Below are positions 58,976 to 64,000 of a stretch of 64,000 nt of DNA, one piece after another. Where the stretch lies: contig CM076659.1 in the NCBI GenBank assembly GCA_038496675.1, positions 22,542,896 to 22,606,895 on the forward strand, written 5' to 3'. Source of the stretch: Rachycentron canadum. Taxonomy: Eukaryota; Chordata; Actinopteri; Carangiformes; Rachycentridae. The translations under genes and the position numbers were made by a program. The notes beneath the pieces were generated by a model that saw only the letters and a list, made by a program, of their open reading frames with translations, was not told the origin of the DNA and made no database searches. Positions within the stretch are counted from its first letter, which is position 1; each line of letters starts with the position of its first letter.

Positions 58976-59924
58976 CAAACAGCTAATCCTCCACTGAGGT
59001 CAGACACACTGATACTGACAGAGAACATCTACACAACCACTGCACCTGAGCACAGACACCTGGACACTCACTTCAGACATCATAATCTATTCATCTGTCA
59101 CACACACAGACACTCAGTATCTCAGCATTTACTGCATTTACTGCATTTATTTATTCAGTCTCGTGTGTAAACATTATTGTTGATTAATAAGACTCTTTGA
59201 CCTTCATCCTTCCACTTCAGGTGTGTTCTGGTCTTTATTGGACTAGGTTTCCTGGTTCCTCATCCTCACATCACTGCAGCATCTATGACTCAGACCTGGT
59301 GCCTCTGAAATGTTAGAGTCTGGTAACAATATTTTAAGAGTTTGTCTGGGCGTTTTTTTTTTCTTTTTATCAGCAGAGTGATGATGGAAAACACGAGGAG
59401 ATGATGACAAAGTCTCCATCTGAAACCAGAAACATTGTGATGATGTGTTCACTGTCCATTTCGTACATGCGTGATGCTGCCACAGGTGGAAGGGTGTGAA
59501 TCTGACCCAGGTCCTTTGCTGCATGCTGCATTTGTAAGTATGCAGCAAGTAATTTGTAAGTAATCAAACTTCCTGTCTGTGAACAGCAACTTTTCCATTT
59601 TACATTGATAGAAAATCTGGTCAACGTGTTGAGTTGTATAGAAACTGAGCTGTTCTTGTTCTGTGTGAGTTTTTTTCTGGTTTTACTCAGTGTCAGATTG
59701 ATGAGGACATTTGTTAAATAACATTTGTTCTTTTGCCATTTCATACAGAACAAAGACAAACAATCAATCTTCTATTTATTATGGTGTAAAATCTGAGCCC
59801 TCAATAATCCCAGACATGTTAATATGTCTGATGTTGTTTCTGGCAGAAGAAACTGAAGCTTGATGTGATTTATGTTGAAACTTTTTAAAGACTTTAGAGA
59901 AGGATGCCTCAGTGTCCCTGCAGG
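58976..59924. other. vsx1 upstream region, part 7
   Basis: Non-coding sequence. Short open frames on the minus strand (59243-59759) have no family resemblance. No repeat is recognised. Confidence 0.4.
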
Positions 59925-60330
59925 TTTATTTTGGCAGATCTGATCATTTCTGTGGCTAATGGCTTGTTTTCTGGGCTAACCAGAGTTAATCCCTCAGAAC
60001 AAGAACACACTGAAGAATAATAAAAATTATAGATAAAAAAGGCTTTAATCTGCCTCTTAATGTAGCCACAGTTGTCTAATCCCCATCTTATTTGTTCTCT
60101 GCACTGCAGTGTATTTTCCCGCAGGATGAGATGGTGTTTAATCGACTTTGAGAGAATTAGTCATTCCTTATTACCATCGTGGTTTTTACAGGACTTTCCT
60201 GGAAAATCCCATTCAACACACATTTTAATTTCATTTCTGCGGCTCAATCATGTTGAGGGCAATGTAAATAATCCAATAACATTAATCATCATTTCTTTTC
60301 CTTTTTTCCCTCCAAAAATAGACCAGCGGC
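59925..60330. promoter_or_regulatory. Candidate conserved regulatory element D upstream of vsx1
   Basis: Unique sequence with gtggctaatggc, gagttaatccctcag and gtctaatccccatc (both TAATCC, OTX/CRX core), ggctttaatctgcctcttaatg, gagaattagtcattcc, and aataatccaataacattaatcatc. It has the densest set of TAATCC-type cores I noticed in the window. Confidence 0.45.
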
Positions 60331-63300
60331 GGGAGGATTGGACGACCAGAGACGCAGTCATTCACTCTGCTTTATTGGTTTTGTTGAAGCACTGATGGTT
60401 TTATAAAATGTTACTCAGCAGGAGCAGAACAATTCTTTTGTTCATCTAAGGAACTGATTGTTTCATCCACTTTCTTCTTCACCAGCAGCAGCTTCTAGAG
60501 ACTGATGTTTCACTCCTGTGTTTACCTGCTTCTTTGTTCTTTTCCATCATTCTTCACCTTCTTCTTCCCTCTATTTCACTCTTCCTACATTTGAACTTTT
60601 TTCCTTCCTATCTGTTTCAAGCGTTTTGATCTCAGAACGACCATTAATGACGTTTACATATTTTCGAGCCTATTTTATTCAACGACACAGATGATGAATC
60701 AGGTTCCAGTAAAACACAAACTGGTTCCTACTGGTGCTTCAGTGTTGTAATTGTATATTTGTTTTTTCAGTTATTTTATTATTCACATTTTTTTAATGTT
60801 ATTATAGCTCATCTATACCTTTTTAAATCTACTTTATTTCATTTTCAGTTTTCTTACTTGATTTGCCTTTTTCCGTTTTGTCTCATCAGTTTTCTGTGAA
60901 GCTGTGCTAACCTGTATGAAAAGTGCTATACAAACAAATAAAACAAGATAAAATAAAAGTCTAAAATTTACATCTTTCAAGACGCAGCACAAATCAGTGT
61001 GATCTATCCTGATTTTGAAGTTGACACATAATTGTACAACTTGGCAGAAATGAGCTGCTTCAATATTTGATCTATAGCTTCACACTTTTAAATTGAACAG
61101 ATTTATGATGTTTTCAGAAAAAGTAAAAACACGTGACAGAGCAAGTGCTGCAGGACATGAAAAGTGAGTTTGAGTTGAATCACATGAAGGTTTCCTGCTG
61201 AAAACCTCTGTGACCGTGTGAACAGCGTGTCCTCCCTGCAGCTGCTGCAGATTGGAGATGATGAGCAGAGCTGATAAGATGCAGAGATGATAAGAGACAA
61301 ATAAGATGCAGCCTAATAAGACTCAGAAAATAAGGCAGCTCAGTCCAGATGTCCCCGCTGCATCTTCTAATCCACACTGAAGCTGCATCTTACAAGATGA
61401 AAGTGGAATCTTCTATCAATTATTATCCTAACATACTGAATTATATCCCCACAAATCCTTCAAATTATTCCCTAATAATCCTCCTGATGGGATCACATGA
61501 CCCAGATAGAGCAGAAACAGCTCAGGCTCCACCTACACTCAAGATTTATATCATCCACAAACATTTTATCACAGAAACACACACACAAACGCACACTTAC
61601 TCTGCCACTGGTGATTCCAATGTTTTGTGTTTTCACGTCACTTTAACATGGAGTCAAACTTCTGAAGTGACTAATTAAGAAGATTTGTCACTCTTAACAC
61701 TTAATGTCATTAATAATAATATAATAATTATAATCATTTAACCAACATGGTGTCATTTTTGAGCACACACAAGTCTGACAACTGTTCTGATTTAGTTTCA
61801 CGAAGTGTAAAGCTGCTGCACCTAAAATACAAAAAACACGATGCAAGCCTTTACAAATACTGGTGATATTAATCATTATGGAACAAGGTTGTAAAGAAAT
61901 ATTGTTTCACGACTCAACACTGTGGGGCTGCGGAGACACTGAGATACAGGTGCAGCACAATAGAGCGGGGTCAGGGAACCACACAGGGGGGCAGGAAGTG
62001 AAGGGACCAGGAACAAGAGAAGGTGAGTGTCAAAACGAAATAGGAAACACAAATATCATAAACATGAGGAAAGAAGAAAAAAGAACTTAACTGACAAGAC
62101 GTCAACCACCAGCCCCAGATGTCACTGTTTGTGAGGGTGTGGTTGTTTTGTAATGTGATGTAGAGACAAACTTCATTTTCCAATTCACTCCTCTCTTCAG
62201 AGTGACCACCTGCTCACAGTTATTCACCCTTTCTTCAGTGAAGCACTTTAATGTCAGATGTTAATGTGTACTGTTTTTGTGGTGTTGTTTGTTTAAACCC
62301 ATTTGTGTTTTTTCATCTCAGCAGCAGGACTTTACTGTAACACTGTTTTCTCTTGTTCTCAATTTAATGAAAGTGAATAAAGTTTTGTTATTACTGACAC
62401 ATGAACACTTCACCAACAACTTTGAGGAAACTTTTCTCCTGGAGGGAAAAAGTGAACTGATCTGAGGTCAATATTATAGATCTTGTTGTAAAAAGAATAT
62501 TGTTCTTTTACACTCTGTGTTTCTGTCTTTGTGTGTCGATTAACAACTTAGTTGGATTAGTGTCTCAAACTGACGTAATTGTCTCCAAATGACATTTGTA
62601 TGTAAATCTGCAGGACGATTAGGATCCACTCAGCTTTGCTTTTGTTCTGCTGACCATCAGAGTGATGAGAATAAAAAGGCAGCAGAAAGATTACAGAACC
62701 ATTAACATTCCTGCAACCCATTAACTGATAAAAAGCTATTATAGGCTTATAGATTAAATTACATATATGGAGCAGAGTGATGATGAAGGCTCAGCAAGAA
62801 GAGGAGGAGGGTGGAGGTGTGGTGGACAGAGATGGTGGAGGGCAGGGGTGGTCATTTAACGTAAAGGGTAAACGACCTGTGCAGGGCTTTAGATGAAGAT
62901 CCATGATCACATGTACAGCACAAAACACTGATCTTTAAACAAGAACATTTTAAATCTAGTCACACATTTCATTTGTCTGAAAAATCTTCTATTTTCCTTA
63001 TATTATTACATTAATAAATCTCTCATCTAATTTCTTTTTCCAAGCCTGATGGTTGCTGGAAAAAATAAAAAATTTAAGGGGCCGTGGTGTATAATTTGTA
63101 TTTCTTGGTATGAAGAGTGAGATTAATTTAATGAAATTAACTGGAAAATGTTTTGCAAAATTAAAGTCAAAATAATCTTGTCCATACAGACATCTGCAAA
63201 GATATGAAAAATTCAAACCATGGATGAGAGAACAGGAAATAAATCAGTTTAGCACCATCAGCTGTTGGTCCTCTCTGTCAGAGCACTTTCCTTCAGTGAA

Positions 63301-63640
63301 CTCCACAGAGAAGAAGTTTTAAATGGGTGGTGGTGAGGAGGGCGGGGTCAGAGGTCACAGTAACAGGCGCTGGTTTCAGCACAAAGACGTCCCCCAAGCT
63401 GCAGGGTGTCGGGGGCCTTATGGCAACAAACAATAGATCCACTGAAGTGTGAGGATGAGTTTTTATCAAACACATCAATTTCAGGAACATTCTCATATAT
63501 ATATAGATTGACATATAATATATATAAATATATATCTAGGATATTAGTTCTGGGGTAGTTAACTTTCTGACCTGCTTCTGTGCATTCCTTTAAGAAACAG
63601 AAGATGTTTATTCATTTAGCCTTTAATGTTTGTTTGCTTT
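60331..63640. other. vsx1 upstream region, part 8
   Basis: Non-coding. There is no transposon or exon with family support. About 62600-62790 is a modest TAAT-rich unique block. Short frames at 61863-62090 and elsewhere look random. Confidence 0.4.

Positions 63641-63643
<3 letters not shown>

Positions 63644-63717
<74 letters not shown>
63644..63717. repeat. (TATC)n microsatellite
   Basis: Pure tetranucleotide run tatctatctatc of about 18 copies. Confidence 0.95.
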
Positions 63718-63802
63718 GGTACACTGAGGGATTGTTAATGCAACAGTTTGTTGTCCTCCTTCCTCCTGTTTATCAATGATAACAGAAAAAGGCCAACACA
63801 TA

Positions 63803-63839
<37 letters not shown>
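63803..63839. repeat. (CA)n microsatellite
   Basis: Short CA tract preceded by acatacacacata, about 37 bases. Confidence 0.9.
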
Positions 63840-63841
<2 letters not shown>

Positions 63842-64000
63842 TAACCATATGGTATTTCCACACCAGTGAATGAGGAGGCACACTCCCACCAGATTCCCAC
63901 CAGATTTCCCACAGACCCTCACACTCTCATCTCAGCGTCTGATTGGCTGCAGCAGGTTAATGAGGCTTCACGCCACCTGCTCCTGAGAGACACTGAGGAG

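Noticed and set aside
61863..62090. Short open frame of 75 residues in the vsx1 upstream region
   Set aside because: Random composition with no splice context or recognised domain.

Overview
The window is vertebrate nuclear DNA, almost certainly from a ray-finned (teleost) fish. It has split genes with consensus GT-AG introns, long CA/TG microsatellites, Tc1/mariner-type transposon relics and C2H2 zinc-finger genes. One 400-base assembly gap lies at 28654-29053. I rebuilt four protein-coding genes by joining exons on intron phase and protein similarity recalled from memory. All four lie on the minus strand, so the window reads right to left biologically.

Layout from left to right. (1) 532-3247 is a three-exon, 18-finger C2H2 gene. 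It has an internally repeated coiled-coil exon, and its first intron is almost entirely a GACT tandem array. (2) 4796-28587 is acss1, the mitochondrial acetyl-CoA synthetase, in 14 exons coding 693 aa. Its introns carry three Tc1-like relics, several dispersed repeats, a near-perfect palindrome, and two long dinucleotide tracts that touch splice sites. (3) 28588-33507 has no gene and holds the gap plus repeat debris. (4) 33508-38028 is a second three-exon C2H2 gene with 11 fingers and 499 aa. (5) 39940-43997 is vsx1, a paired-class homeobox plus CVC-domain transcription factor in five exons coding 367 aa. (6) 43998-64000 is about 20 kb upstream of vsx1 with no credible coding gene. It holds microsatellites, a 1-kb 21-bp minisatellite, repeats, and several unique AT-rich blocks with homeodomain-type and OTX/CRX-type motifs that are candidate regulatory elements.

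To my recollection acss1 and vsx1 are also neighbours in the same orientation in human (20p11), so this is conserved microsynteny with a zinc-finger gene between them. acss1 activates acetate to acetyl-CoA in mitochondria, and vsx1 is a retinal interneuron and cone-pathway transcription factor. The zinc-finger genes are probable DNA-binding regulators with unknown targets. Nothing suggests the four genes share a pathway. Their proximity looks like ordinary vertebrate synteny.

I found no convincing new biological system. The most interesting structures are the TG tract that replaces the polypyrimidine tract of acss1 exon 8, the minisatellite with 63-bp higher-order units and several open frames, the intronic palindrome, and the expandable coiled-coil repeat in the first zinc-finger gene. 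Gene names and family assignments come from recognising the translated sequence, not from a database search.
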